DNA from: Actinomycetes bacterium
GTDB lineage: Bacteria > Actinomycetota > CADDZG01 > JAHWKV01
Direction: 5' to 3'
Assembly (NCBI GenBank): GCA_029263035.1
Contig: JAJCYF010000011.1
Coordinates: forward strand, 1-20,141
DNA: 20,141 bases
The notes under the pieces are model-generated. The model was not told where the DNA came from and searched no databases. It saw only the letters and a list, made by a program, of their open reading frames with translations. Both the position numbers and the translations under genes were made by a program. Shown here in pieces: positions 7,855 to 14,519 of the stretch (the stretch's first letter is position 1; every line of letters begins with the position of its first letter).

Positions 7855-8535
7855 ATGCATGCAGTAATCGTTGGATGTGGACGGGTTGGAGCCGAGCTTG
7901 CCCAGGCTCTGGAGAGCCGTGGATACACCGTTGCGATCATCGACAAGGACCCCGACGCCTTCGAGCAGAGAGTGCTTCCGGGCTTCTCCGGGAAAAAGTT
8001 GGTAGGGGTGGGCTTCGATCAGGAGATTATGGAGCAGGCCGGCATTGAAAACGCCGAGATCTTCGCCTCGGTCACCCGCGGAGACAACAGCAACATCGTC
8101 TCCGCCCGCATCGCCAAAGAGCACTACAACGTCCCAAAGGTCGCAGCACTTATCTACGACCCGCGGCGGGCACAGATGTATGAGCGACTGGGCATCTCCA
8201 CCGTCGCCACGGTCGCCTGGGCCACCGACCAGATCCTCGCCCGGGTTCTGCCTTCGGCCAAGTCGGTGGAGTGGACCATCGGCTCCGGCGAGGTGGTGGT
8301 GATCGGGTTCCCGGCGCCCTCCGCCTTCATCGGGCGCCCGGTGGAGGACCTGAGAGACCCGGCGAAGGCACGGGTCGTTGCCATGTCCAGGTTCGGCGCC
8401 ACCCAGATCCCCGACCTCAAGACCATCATCCAGGAGGGCGACATCATCCACCTTGCCGTGGCCCGGTCCGCGCTGCCGGAGATGGAGGAGCGGCTCGGGT
8501 TCGATCTCACCGGCAACCCAGGGGGAGCAGTATGA
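7855..8535 (+). CDS. ceoB: TrkA/RCK-type potassium channel regulator, first of pair
   Basis: The 226-aa protein has an N-terminal Rossmann RCK domain with G-C-G-R-V-G (7-12) and an acidic residue at the end of strand beta-2 (I-I-D, D30), the classic NAD(H)-binding signature of TrkA/KtrA proteins. The second nucleotide-contact region is around A-S-V-T-R-G-D-N-S-N (71-80). An RCK_C domain follows at about 138-210, a domain that in other bacteria can bind cyclic-di-AMP or other ligands. It acts on the cytoplasmic face of a K+ transporter. The gene has a good AAGGA ribosome site, and its TGA overlaps the next gene's ATG (ATGA). The tandem pair divergent from an APC permease is the arrangement I recall for mycobacterial ceoB/ceoC (Rv2691/Rv2692). 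The symbol rests on that context. Confidence 0.85.
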   Translation: MHAVIVGCGRVGAELAQALESRGYTVAIIDKDPDAFEQRVLPGFSGKKLVGVGFDQEIMEQAGIENAEIFASVTRGDNSNIVSARIAKEHYNVPKVAALIYDPRRAQMYERLGISTVATVAWATDQILARVLPSAKSVEWTIGSGEVVVIGFPAPSAFIGRPVEDLRDPAKARVVAMSRFGATQIPDLKTIIQEGDIIHLAVARSALPEMEERLGFDLTGNPGGAV

Positions 8536-9221
8536 AGATTGCCATCGCAGGCGCAGGAAACGTAGGCCGCTTCATGGCCAAGGATCTTTTGCGTCTGGGC
8601 CACACCGTGATTCTCATCGACTCGAACGCCGAACTCATCCAAAAGCACCAGCACCGGATCTCCGCCACCTGGGTGGTTGCCGACGCCACCGAGCCCCTGA
8701 CCCTTCAGGGGGCCGGGCTGTCGACCTGCGACGTCATGGTTGCCGCGACCGGCGACGACAAGGTCAACCTGGTCTCGTCGCTTCTGGCCAAGCAGGAGTT
8801 CGGCATCCGGCGGGTGGTTGCCCGGGTGAACCATCCGAACAACGAGTGGCTGTTCAACGAGTCCTGGGGGGTGGACGAGTCGGTCTCGCCGCCCCATCTG
8901 CTGACCTCTTTGGTGGAGGAGGCGGTGGTCGTCGGGGACCTGGTTACCCTCCTGCGGCTCGAGCAGGGCAAGGTCCTTTTGGTGGAGGTAACCCTGGCCG
9001 AAACCTCCCCCGCGGTCGGCAAGGTGGTGGGGGAGCTGAACCTACCCCGTGACTCGGTGATCACGGCGGTAATCCGCGGGGGCCACGTGGTCATCCCCCG
9101 GTACGAAACGCCGCTCATGGTGGGCGATGAGATTCTGGCTCTGACCACGCTCGACACCCACGCCGAGCTGGAGCTGATGCTGTCGGCGCCCGCCCCTCCG
9201 CCGGAGACCGCATCCGCCTAG
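8532..9221 (+). CDS. ceoC: TrkA/RCK-type potassium channel regulator, second of pair
   Basis: This is a 229-aa paralogue of the preceding gene. It has G-A-G-N-V-G at 7-12, I-L-I-D with D30, V-V-A-D-A-T with D51 and A-A-T-G-D-D-K-V-N at 71-79, followed by an RCK_C domain at about 142-212. The glycine motif and both acidic positions fit NAD(H) binding. The frame is open upstream to 8271, but ATG 8532 is clearly the start. It sits in an ATGA overlap with ceoB, has AGGGGGAG six to twelve bases upstream, and begins exactly at the Rossmann strand. The last residues are a Pro/Ala-rich tail. No TrkH or KtrB membrane subunit is encoded in the window, so the partner may be the divergent KimA-like permease or a pore encoded elsewhere. 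The stop overlaps the stop of the convergent NmrA-type gene at a CTAG palindrome. Confidence 0.88.
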   Translation: MKIAIAGAGNVGRFMAKDLLRLGHTVILIDSNAELIQKHQHRISATWVVADATEPLTLQGAGLSTCDVMVAATGDDKVNLVSSLLAKQEFGIRRVVARVNHPNNEWLFNESWGVDESVSPPHLLTSLVEEAVVVGDLVTLLRLEQGKVLLVEVTLAETSPAVGKVVGELNLPRDSVITAVIRGGHVVIPRYETPLMVGDEILALTTLDTHAELELMLSAPAPPPETASA

Positions 9222-10087
9222 CCGCGGAGAAGGTGGGAGTAGCTCTCCGGATAGCGGTCCAGGAACTCGGGCAGGGTCATGGCGGAGTGCCCGGTTAGGC
9301 GGGGCACCGTCGCGGCAACCACATCCAGCTCTCCGTTGGCGATGGCCACGTAGGAGCTGATCCACCCCTCTATCTCCCAGTCGGGCGCTCCGGAGGGCCG
9401 GCGTGACTCCCAGGCCTGCTCGATGGTCTGGTCGACGTAGCGGACCTGCCGTCCGGCCACCTTGCCGAGCTCCCGGGCCACCTCCTCCATCGACATCGTG
9501 GCGCCCCCGGTGTTGTCGTAGGTCCTGCCGTCATGGCCCTGGGTGGTGAGTACCGTGAAGACGGTGTCGGCGATGTCGTCCCTGGCCACCGGAGCGAACC
9601 GGCCGGACCCGGCGGGGCCGGCAATGATCCCTTCGGCGCTCGCCAAAAAGGGCATGTAGTCCAGGTAGAGGCTTGACCGCAAAAAGGTGAACGGCACCCC
9701 GGCTGCCCGGATGTGTCCCTCGGTGGCGTAATGCTGGCGGGCCAGCGTAAACGTGGCGTCGGGCGCAGCCCCCAGGAAGGAGAGGTAGACGATGCGGCCT
9801 ACCCCGGCGGCCACGGCGGCATCCACCGCGGTCAGGTGCTGGCGGAGGCGTTCGGGGTGCTCCCGCCCGGAGACCAGGAATAGTGCGCTCACCCCTTCCA
9901 TCGCCTTTTGGAAGGCTTCGGCGTCGCCGTAGTCGGAGGCCTCCGCTATCTCGGCATCCAGATCCGGGGCGGTGGTGCGATCCCTCACCACACACCTGAC
10001 CCGCAGACCGGCGCCCACCAGGCTGCGCGCAACCCGCCCCCCGATTGCACCGGTCACTCCCGTAATGCCGAAAAGCTCACCAGCCAT
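9218..10087 (-). CDS. NmrA-like NAD(P)-binding oxidoreductase (SDR family)
   Basis: The 289-aa product starts with the atypical-SDR nucleotide motif G-I-T-G-V-T-G-A-I-G-G (7-17), then R-C-V-V-R-D with the Arg residues that favour NADP(H). The Y-L-S-F-L-G-A-A-P-D-A-T-F-T stretch and the R-Q-H-Y-A-T-E segment are typical of NmrA/QOR2-like proteins (quinone reductase or redox-sensor type). The substrate is unknown. An in-frame start 33 bases further upstream exists, but ATG 10087 is preferred because AAGGGAG lies five bases before it and the nucleotide motif then sits at the usual distance. The gene is divergent from the alpha/beta hydrolase and convergent with ceoC. Confidence 0.8.
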   Translation of the reverse strand: MAGELFGITGVTGAIGGRVARSLVGAGLRVRCVVRDRTTAPDLDAEIAEASDYGDAEAFQKAMEGVSALFLVSGREHPERLRQHLTAVDAAVAAGVGRIVYLSFLGAAPDATFTLARQHYATEGHIRAAGVPFTFLRSSLYLDYMPFLASAEGIIAGPAGSGRFAPVARDDIADTVFTVLTTQGHDGRTYDNTGGATMSMEEVARELGKVAGRQVRYVDQTIEQAWESRRPSGAPDWEIEGWISSYVAIANGELDVVAATVPRLTGHSAMTLPEFLDRYPESYSHLLRG

Positions 10088-10092
10088 GGATG

Positions 10093-10099
10093 CTCCCTT
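10093..10099 (-). promoter_or_regulatory. Ribosome binding site fixing the NmrA-type start
   Basis: On the minus strand this reads AAGGGAG, five bases upstream of ATG 10087. It supports that ATG over the in-frame codon at 10120. Confidence 0.6.
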
Positions 10100-10149
10100 A
10101 CCGGTGGATGACTGCTTCAACCATAAACGGGAACGACTTAAGCTTGGTT

Positions 10150-10971
10150 ATGTCCCTTCCGCTGCGAATCGCCCTCTCGACCCTTCGCCGGCCGCTCGAG
10201 CACCGTTACGGCAGCCATCCGAGCCAGGTGGCGGAGCTGCATCTGCCTCCCGGCGACGGTCCCCACCCGGTGGTGGTCGTGCTGCACGGCGGTTACTGGC
10301 AGGCCCGCTACGGCAAGCTCATCATGCGCCCGGTTTGCCGCAACCTGGCCTCCCGCGGCTGGGCCGCCTGGAACCTGGAGTACCGGCGGCTGGGCGAGGG
10401 CGGCGGCTGGCCGGCAACCTTCGAGGACGTTGCCTCCGGCATCGACCACCTGGCCGCTTTGGACGATCCGCGGCTCGACCTCAACCGGGTCACCGTGTTG
10501 GGCCACTCGGCCGGCGGGCAGCTGGCATTGTGGGCCGGCGCCCGCCCAGCGCTGCCCGAGGGGGCTCCGGGAGCGGCCCCCCGGGTCCGGGCCGGCCGCG
10601 TCGTGGCGATGGGCGCCATCTGCAATCTGCGGCACGCCGGAAGGGTGGCGCATCTGCTGGTCGGTGGCTCCCCCGAGGATGTCCCCGAGCGTTGGGAGCA
10701 GGCCGACCCGATGGAACGGCTCCCGCTGCAGATCCCGGTGTTGCTGGTCCACCCGGTCGACGATCAGACCGTGTCGGTGGAGCAGTCCCGGGCCTACGCT
10801 GCCGCCGCCCTGGAACGAGGGGGCAGGGTGACGCTGGTGGAGCCGGTGGCCGGAGGGCACCGGGCCCCCATCTACCCGGTGACCCCAGCCTGGCACTCAG
10901 CGGTCGAGTGGCTTGAGGAGAGCGGCTCTCAGGCTTCCTCCGGCACCAGCTCTCCGGTCATGCCGCCGTGA
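10150..10971 (+). CDS. Alpha/beta hydrolase (esterase/arylformamidase-like)
   Basis: The 273-aa protein has H-G-G-Y-W at 46-50 (oxyanion-hole motif), the nucleophile elbow G-H-S-A-G-G with Ser120, an acidic residue in P-V-D-D-Q-T (D204 or D205) and a late G-G-H-R with His237. That is a complete Ser-Asp-His triad in the expected order. The H-G-G-Y-W plus G-H-S-A-G-G-Q-L-A combination is common in kynurenine-formamidase-like and carboxylesterase proteins. No kynurenine pathway gene is nearby, so I leave the substrate open. There is no signal peptide. Three in-frame ATGs exist (10090, 10108, 10150). None has a strong ribosome site; I prefer 10150 because the two upstream ones overlap the leader of the divergent oxidoreductase gene. 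The 3' end overlaps the convergent copper-protein gene by 43 bases. Confidence 0.75.
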   Translation: MSLPLRIALSTLRRPLEHRYGSHPSQVAELHLPPGDGPHPVVVVLHGGYWQARYGKLIMRPVCRNLASRGWAAWNLEYRRLGEGGGWPATFEDVASGIDHLAALDDPRLDLNRVTVLGHSAGGQLALWAGARPALPEGAPGAAPRVRAGRVVAMGAICNLRHAGRVAHLLVGGSPEDVPERWEQADPMERLPLQIPVLLVHPVDDQTVSVEQSRAYAAAALERGGRVTLVEPVAGGHRAPIYPVTPAWHSAVEWLEESGSQASSGTSSPVMPP

Positions 10972-11309
10972 AAGGTGCAGACGAACTCGGTTGACGAGTC
11001 CGGCATCACAAACTTCACCGTGGCGATCTCATCGGACTCTAGAGTCCCCGACGACACGTCAATCTCCTCGACCACGAAGTTGTGGGGGGCATCGCCCTCG
11101 TTGGTGACCTCGACGGTGACCTCCTCCCCGGCCCTACCGGTGATCTTCACCGGATCGAACTCGTTGTCCCGGGCGACCAGCTTCACCGCGTCCTCCGATG
11201 CGGCGCCCCGGGTGACATTTCCCGATGCCGCCACCTCGCCCCCGCATGCCCCCAGGAGGGCGGCTCCCAGCGCCAGAGCCGCTGCCGCAATCGACTTTCG
11301 CATTCCCAT
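10929..11309 (-). CDS. Small cupredoxin lipoprotein (type-1 copper, plastocyanin-like)
   Basis: The 126-aa protein has a signal peptide M-G-M-R-K-S followed by an Ala/Leu-rich core and a lipobox L-L-G-A-C (Cys22). The mature part is a cupredoxin-like beta sandwich with D-N-E-F-D-P near the start. The type-1 copper ligands are in the right order and spacing: His76 in A-P-H-N-F, then Cys111, His114 and Met117 in C-T-F-H-G-G-M. It should be anchored outside the membrane and either carry electrons or bind copper; I cannot name a redox partner from the neighbours. The ATG at 11309 has AAAGGGG eight bases upstream; the second Met (codon 3) is less well placed. The last 43 bases overlap the end of the hydrolase gene on the other strand. 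Confidence 0.85.
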   Translation of the reverse strand: MGMRKSIAAAALALGAALLGACGGEVAASGNVTRGAASEDAVKLVARDNEFDPVKITGRAGEEVTVEVTNEGDAPHNFVVEEIDVSSGTLESDEIATVKFVMPDSSTEFVCTFHGGMTGELVPEEA

Positions 11310-11366
11310 GAAGAATCCCCTTTCGGATTGGATGGGATCAGGCTAGAAAAGGGGGCCGGCCGGGTC

Positions 11367-11398
11367 GTCCCCCGGTAGGGGACACCTGCGGTACGCAG
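11367..11398. repeat. Two adjacent perfect inverted repeats between regulator and cupredoxin genes
   Basis: The first repeat is GTCCCC (11367-11372), a CGGTA loop, then GGGGAC (11378-11383). The second is CTGCG (11386-11390), a GTA loop, then CGCAG (11394-11398). They lie 26 bases past the stop of the response regulator gene and 58-89 bases before the cupredoxin start. They could be a terminator without a T-tract for the kinase-regulator operon, or an operator in the cupredoxin promoter region. The symmetry is seen; the role is inferred. Confidence 0.5.
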
Positions 11399-11423
11399 TT
11401 GGGAGCAGGCCTGAGTCCGGCGG

Positions 11424-12107
11424 TTACCTCGCCGGGGGTATACCGCGGCCCCGGGTGACCAGACCGGTTTCGTAGGCGAAGACCACCAGCTGCGCCCGGT
11501 CCCTGACGCCGAGCTTGATCATCGACCGGCTGACGTGGGTCTTGGCGGTGGCAGGACTCAAAAAGAGCCGCTCTGCGATCTCGTCGTTGTTGAGGCCCGC
11601 CCCCACCAGCCCCACCACCTCCCTCTCCCGTTCGGTCAGGAACTTCATCCGGTCCAGGCCCACCACCGGGGTCCGGGGGTTGTCGGCGAACTGGGCGATC
11701 ACCCGCCGGGTCACACTCGGCGAAAGGAGGGCGTTGCCCTCGTGAACCACCCGGATAGCCCGGCGCAGGTCCGCCGGCTCGATGTCCTTCAACAAAAAGC
11801 CGCTCGCACCCAGGCGCAGGGCCTCGAACAGGTACTCGTCCAGCTCAAAGGTGGTCAGCATGATGACCTTCACGCCGGACGGCGTCTCGTCCCCAAGGAT
11901 CACCTTGAGCGCCTCGAGACCGTCCATCACCGGCATGCGGATGTCCATGAGGATCACGTCCGGCCGGTGGGCGGCGGCCAGCTCCACCGCCTCGGCGCCG
12001 TCGGCCGCCTCTGCTACGACCTCCATGTCCTCGGTGCGCTCCAGCAGGCTTCCAAAGCCGGCGCGCACCAGCTTTTGGTCGTCCGCCAAAAGCACCCTGA
12101 TGGTCAC
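11424..12107 (-). CDS. NarL/LuxR-family response regulator
   Basis: The 227-aa protein has a receiver domain with acidic pair D9-D10, phosphoacceptor D55 in M-D-I-R-M-P-V-M-D-G, T85/T86 and K107. A LuxR-type HTH (about 157-217) follows, with L-T-E-R-E-R-E-V and N-N-D-E-I-A-E-R-L. It is the transcription-factor half of a two-component pair with the kinase directly upstream. The frame is open to GTG 12137, but GTG 12107 is preferred because it overlaps the kinase stop as GTGA and begins just before the first receiver strand. The target genes are not visible; the neighbouring copper-lipoprotein promoter is a candidate. Confidence 0.9.
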   Translation of the reverse strand: MTIRVLLADDQKLVRAGFGSLLERTEDMEVVAEAADGAEAVELAAAHRPDVILMDIRMPVMDGLEALKVILGDETPSGVKVIMLTTFELDEYLFEALRLGASGFLLKDIEPADLRRAIRVVHEGNALLSPSVTRRVIAQFADNPRTPVVGLDRMKFLTEREREVVGLVGAGLNNDEIAERLFLSPATAKTHVSRSMIKLGVRDRAQLVVFAYETGLVTRGRGIPPAR

Positions 12108-13282
12108 GGCTGAAGGTCCGCCGGTAGCACTGCCCACACTCTAAATCCGCCGCCGGCCTGCGGGCCCGCCTCGAGCCTGCCGCCGACCGCCTCCGCCCGC
12201 TCCCGCATCCCCCGGATGCCGTGGCCGTCTGCCGCCGAGCCGGCCCCCGCGATGCCGTTGTCGCCCACCTCGATGGTCACAACCGACGGCTCGTAGCTCA
12301 CCAGCACCGACGCCTTCGATGCCCGGGCGTGGCGGATAACGTTGGTGAGCGACTCCTGGACGATCCGGTAGGCAGTGAGCTCGGACGCCGCCGGCAGGGG
12401 GCGGGCGTTGCCCCGGATGTCGAGGATGGCGTCCAGGCTGCCGCCGTTCGCCGTCGCCACCAGGTCCGCAAGGTCTCTCATCCCGGGGGCGGGCTTGCGG
12501 GGTTCGCCGGGCTCGCCAGGGTCACGCAGCACCCCCACAGTTGCCCGCAACTCGGCCATCGCCTCCCTGCTGGCGTTGCGGATGTTCTTGAGCGCCTCGC
12601 GGGTTTGATCCGGCGAGGTGTCGAGCGCATCCTGTGCCTCGCCCGCCTGCACTGTGATCACCGTGATGGTGTGAGCCATGATGTCGTGAAGCTCCCGCGC
12701 GATCCGCAGCCTTTCTTCGGTGAGACGCCGCTCGGTTTCGATCTCCCGGTCCTGCTCCACCCGGTTCAGCCGCTCACGCACCTCGGCCAGGTACCTGGAG
12801 CGGTTGTGCGCCGCCTCCCCGGCGAACACTGAGGCGGCCGCGAGCACCGCCGGCATGATGATCGTCGGGCTGAGCACCGGCGTGTCCTCACCGATGACCT
12901 GCATCAAAAGTGCGGCGGCGGCCACACCGATAGCCGCGGTGATGGCGGCCCAACGCATCCCCGCCGCGGCCAACCCGAAGAGAGCCACCATGAGAGATGG
13001 AAAGGGTCCGGCGCCGGGGTATCCGGCCGAGTGGTAGAGCAGGTGGGCCGCCAGGACGACGATCAGGGTCGCCACCGGCCGGCTCCGGCGGAACACCAGG
13101 GTGCCCGCCGCGGTTACCCCCAGGCCGTAGGCGAAGACGTCGGGTGAACGGGCCGACTCGGGATCGAGGTGGATGAGCAGGGTTGAGGCGATGCCCGCAA
13201 GGATCGCAACCAGAAAGTCGGCCGCCCTGGGAGGCTGCCCCCGCACGGGTAGTGCTAGCTCCGGCGCAGTCGTCGAGCCCAT
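12104..13282 (-). CDS. NarL-partner sensor histidine kinase (HisKA_3 type)
   Basis: The 392-aa protein has an N-terminal membrane domain with about five or six helices between residues 20 and 155 and almost no external loop, so it probably senses a signal within or near the membrane. A coiled region (about 160-190) leads to the HisKA_3 helix with phosphoacceptor His199 in A-R-E-L-H-D-I-M-A-H. The ATP domain shows an N-box around Asn314 (E-S-L-T-N-V-I-R-H-A), D-N-G around 341-343 and a G-box G-H-G-I-R-G-M (353-359). The open frame runs upstream to 13663, but that stretch is antisense to the OB-fold gene. ATG 13282 gives a normal start just before the first membrane helix. The stop overlaps the regulator's GTG. 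Confidence 0.9.
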   Translation of the reverse strand: MGSTTAPELALPVRGQPPRAADFLVAILAGIASTLLIHLDPESARSPDVFAYGLGVTAAGTLVFRRSRPVATLIVVLAAHLLYHSAGYPGAGPFPSLMVALFGLAAAGMRWAAITAAIGVAAAALLMQVIGEDTPVLSPTIIMPAVLAAASVFAGEAAHNRSRYLAEVRERLNRVEQDREIETERRLTEERLRIARELHDIMAHTITVITVQAGEAQDALDTSPDQTREALKNIRNASREAMAELRATVGVLRDPGEPGEPRKPAPGMRDLADLVATANGGSLDAILDIRGNARPLPAASELTAYRIVQESLTNVIRHARASKASVLVSYEPSVVTIEVGDNGIAGAGSAADGHGIRGMRERAEAVGGRLEAGPQAGGGFRVWAVLPADLQP

Positions 13283-13368
13283 GCTGCCTATGATCCCCCA
13301 TGCCGGGCGGCCTGGAATCCTTCGTATGGCTACCGTGCAGATACTCCCGGGGAAGTACGCGGTTGGTT

Positions 13369-13725
13369 TTAAGAGACGGGCAGCAGCTCGTAGGCGGGGT
13401 TGATGATGCGCAGCGGCCCGGGCTCGAACTGTCCGACGGTGCCCTCGATGACCAGGTGGGTTCCCAGGTCGATCCCGGGGATGGACTTGCGCCCCAGCCA
13501 GACGCCGATGATGCGGTCGGTCCCGTCGTACAGGGTCACCTCGAGGGTGTTCGAGAACTGGCTGGGCCGGAGTTTGATGCTTTCGACCACCCCGGCCACC
13601 CGACGCCGGGTGCGCTCCAGGCAGTCGGTCACGTGCTGGACGCCCTCGACGTCCTTGCACCACTCACGGGTGTGGTGGGCGTGGATCTCCTCCGAGGTTT
13701 CGCTGAGGCCTTTCAAAAATCCCAT
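13369..13725 (-). CDS. Small OB-fold nucleic-acid-binding protein
   Basis: This 118-aa protein has a helical N-terminus (residues about 5-40) and then a beta-barrel pattern: R-R-R-V-A-G-V-V-E-S-I, L-E-V-T-L-Y-D-G-T-D, I-I-G-V-W-L-G-R, then L-V-I-E-G-T-V. This is the OB-fold seen in RecG wedge and aminoacyl-tRNA anticodon domains, so single-stranded nucleic acid binding is likely. As I recall, a protein of this size and type (Rv2694c) lies close to ceoB/ceoC in mycobacteria. Here it sits about 4 kb from ceoC. ATG 13725 gives the family-like length; a TTG at 13770 would add 15 residues. The gene follows DedA on the same strand with a 55-base gap. Confidence 0.7.
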   Translation of the reverse strand: MGFLKGLSETSEEIHAHHTREWCKDVEGVQHVTDCLERTRRRVAGVVESIKLRPSQFSNTLEVTLYDGTDRIIGVWLGRKSIPGIDLGTHLVIEGTVGQFEPGPLRIINPAYELLPVS

Positions 13726-13780
13726 GTCTCTACTGTAATCCTTTGCACATAGCTTTTCGAAAGCGAACAAAACGCCCCGG

Positions 13781-14434
13781 TCAGACCCTTCTTTCCCGGA
13801 GCCCTTTGACGGCCCGGTTGACCACGAAGAGGCCGAGGAGCAGTACCACTATCACCAGGACCGCCGTGGAGCCGGTGTCCATGAGCCCTCCGACCACGGT
13901 CCAGTTCTCACCGAGAAGGTAGCCGGCGATTATGAACATGCTGTTCCAGATAAGGCTGCCGGCGGCGGTGAGGCCGATGAACGTACCGAGGGGCATCCTC
14001 TCCACGCCCGCCGGTACGGAGATGAGGCTGCGGAAGATCGGGATCATGCGCCCGAAGAAGACGGCCTTGGTCCCGTGCCGGGCGAACCAGGCGACCGTCC
14101 ACTCCACGTCCGAACCCTTGATCAGCGGCAGGCGGACGGCGATGGCCTCCACCCGGCGGTGACCCAACAGGGCGCCGGCGAAGTAGAGGATCAACGCCCC
14201 CAGCACCGATCCGGTGGTGGTCCAGAAGATTGCAGCCAGCAGGTTGAGGTCCCCCCGGCTGGCGGCAAACCCCGCCAGGGGGAGAATCACCTCGCTCGGC
14301 AAAGGGGGGAAAAGGTTCTCCAGCAGGATGGCCAAACCGGCCCCCACCGATCCCAATCGCTCCATCATGTCGACGGCGAAATCGGCCAGCCGGTCGAGAA
14401 ATCCGGTGTCTGCAGCAAGAGCGATGATACTCAC
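13781..14434 (-). CDS. DedA-family integral membrane protein
   Basis: The 217-aa protein shows the DedA/SNARE-associated domain. It has E39 and the P-P-L-P-S-E motif (43-48) in a re-entrant helix, and the G-R-M-I-P-I-F-R-S-L-I-S-V-P-A-G signature (128-143) with the conserved arginines. Hydrophobic segments lie at about 30-57, 64-90, 150-174 and 188-207. DedA proteins are now linked to lipid carrier or phospholipid flipping and to membrane homeostasis; the substrate here is unknown. The start is GTG 14434, directly behind a strong AAGGAGG. It is divergent from topA across 85 bases. Confidence 0.9.
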   Translation of the reverse strand: MSIIALAADTGFLDRLADFAVDMMERLGSVGAGLAILLENLFPPLPSEVILPLAGFAASRGDLNLLAAIFWTTTGSVLGALILYFAGALLGHRRVEAIAVRLPLIKGSDVEWTVAWFARHGTKAVFFGRMIPIFRSLISVPAGVERMPLGTFIGLTAAGSLIWNSMFIIAGYLLGENWTVVGGLMDTGSTAVLVIVVLLLGLFVVNRAVKGLRERRV

Positions 14435-14437
14435 GTT

Positions 14438-14444
14438 CCTCCTT
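14438..14444 (-). promoter_or_regulatory. Consensus ribosome binding site for the DedA gene
   Basis: On the minus strand this reads AAGGAGG, three bases before GTG 14434. Spacing is short, but it is the best match in the window and fixes the GTG start. Confidence 0.6.
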
Positions 14445-14475
14445 GGATCTACAGTAGGAGTGAAAGGGCGGGCGG

Positions 14476-14481
14476 TTGACA
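14476..14481 (+). promoter_or_regulatory. Possible -35 box of the topA promoter
   Basis: A perfect TTGACA lies 38 bases before the topA ATG. The hexamer at the usual distance (14498-14503, TCACTC) is a poor -10, so this is only a candidate. The topA start itself has no clear Shine-Dalgarno site, which would fit a very short or leaderless mRNA. Confidence 0.3.
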
Positions 14482-14519
14482 GATCACAAAATCCGCATCA
14501 CTCTGCCCCACCAACCAAT

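Noticed and set aside
13283..13663. N-terminal extension of the sensor kinase by 127 codons
   Set aside because: The stretch is antisense to the OB-fold gene and has no membrane or sensor features; ATG 13282 is sufficient.
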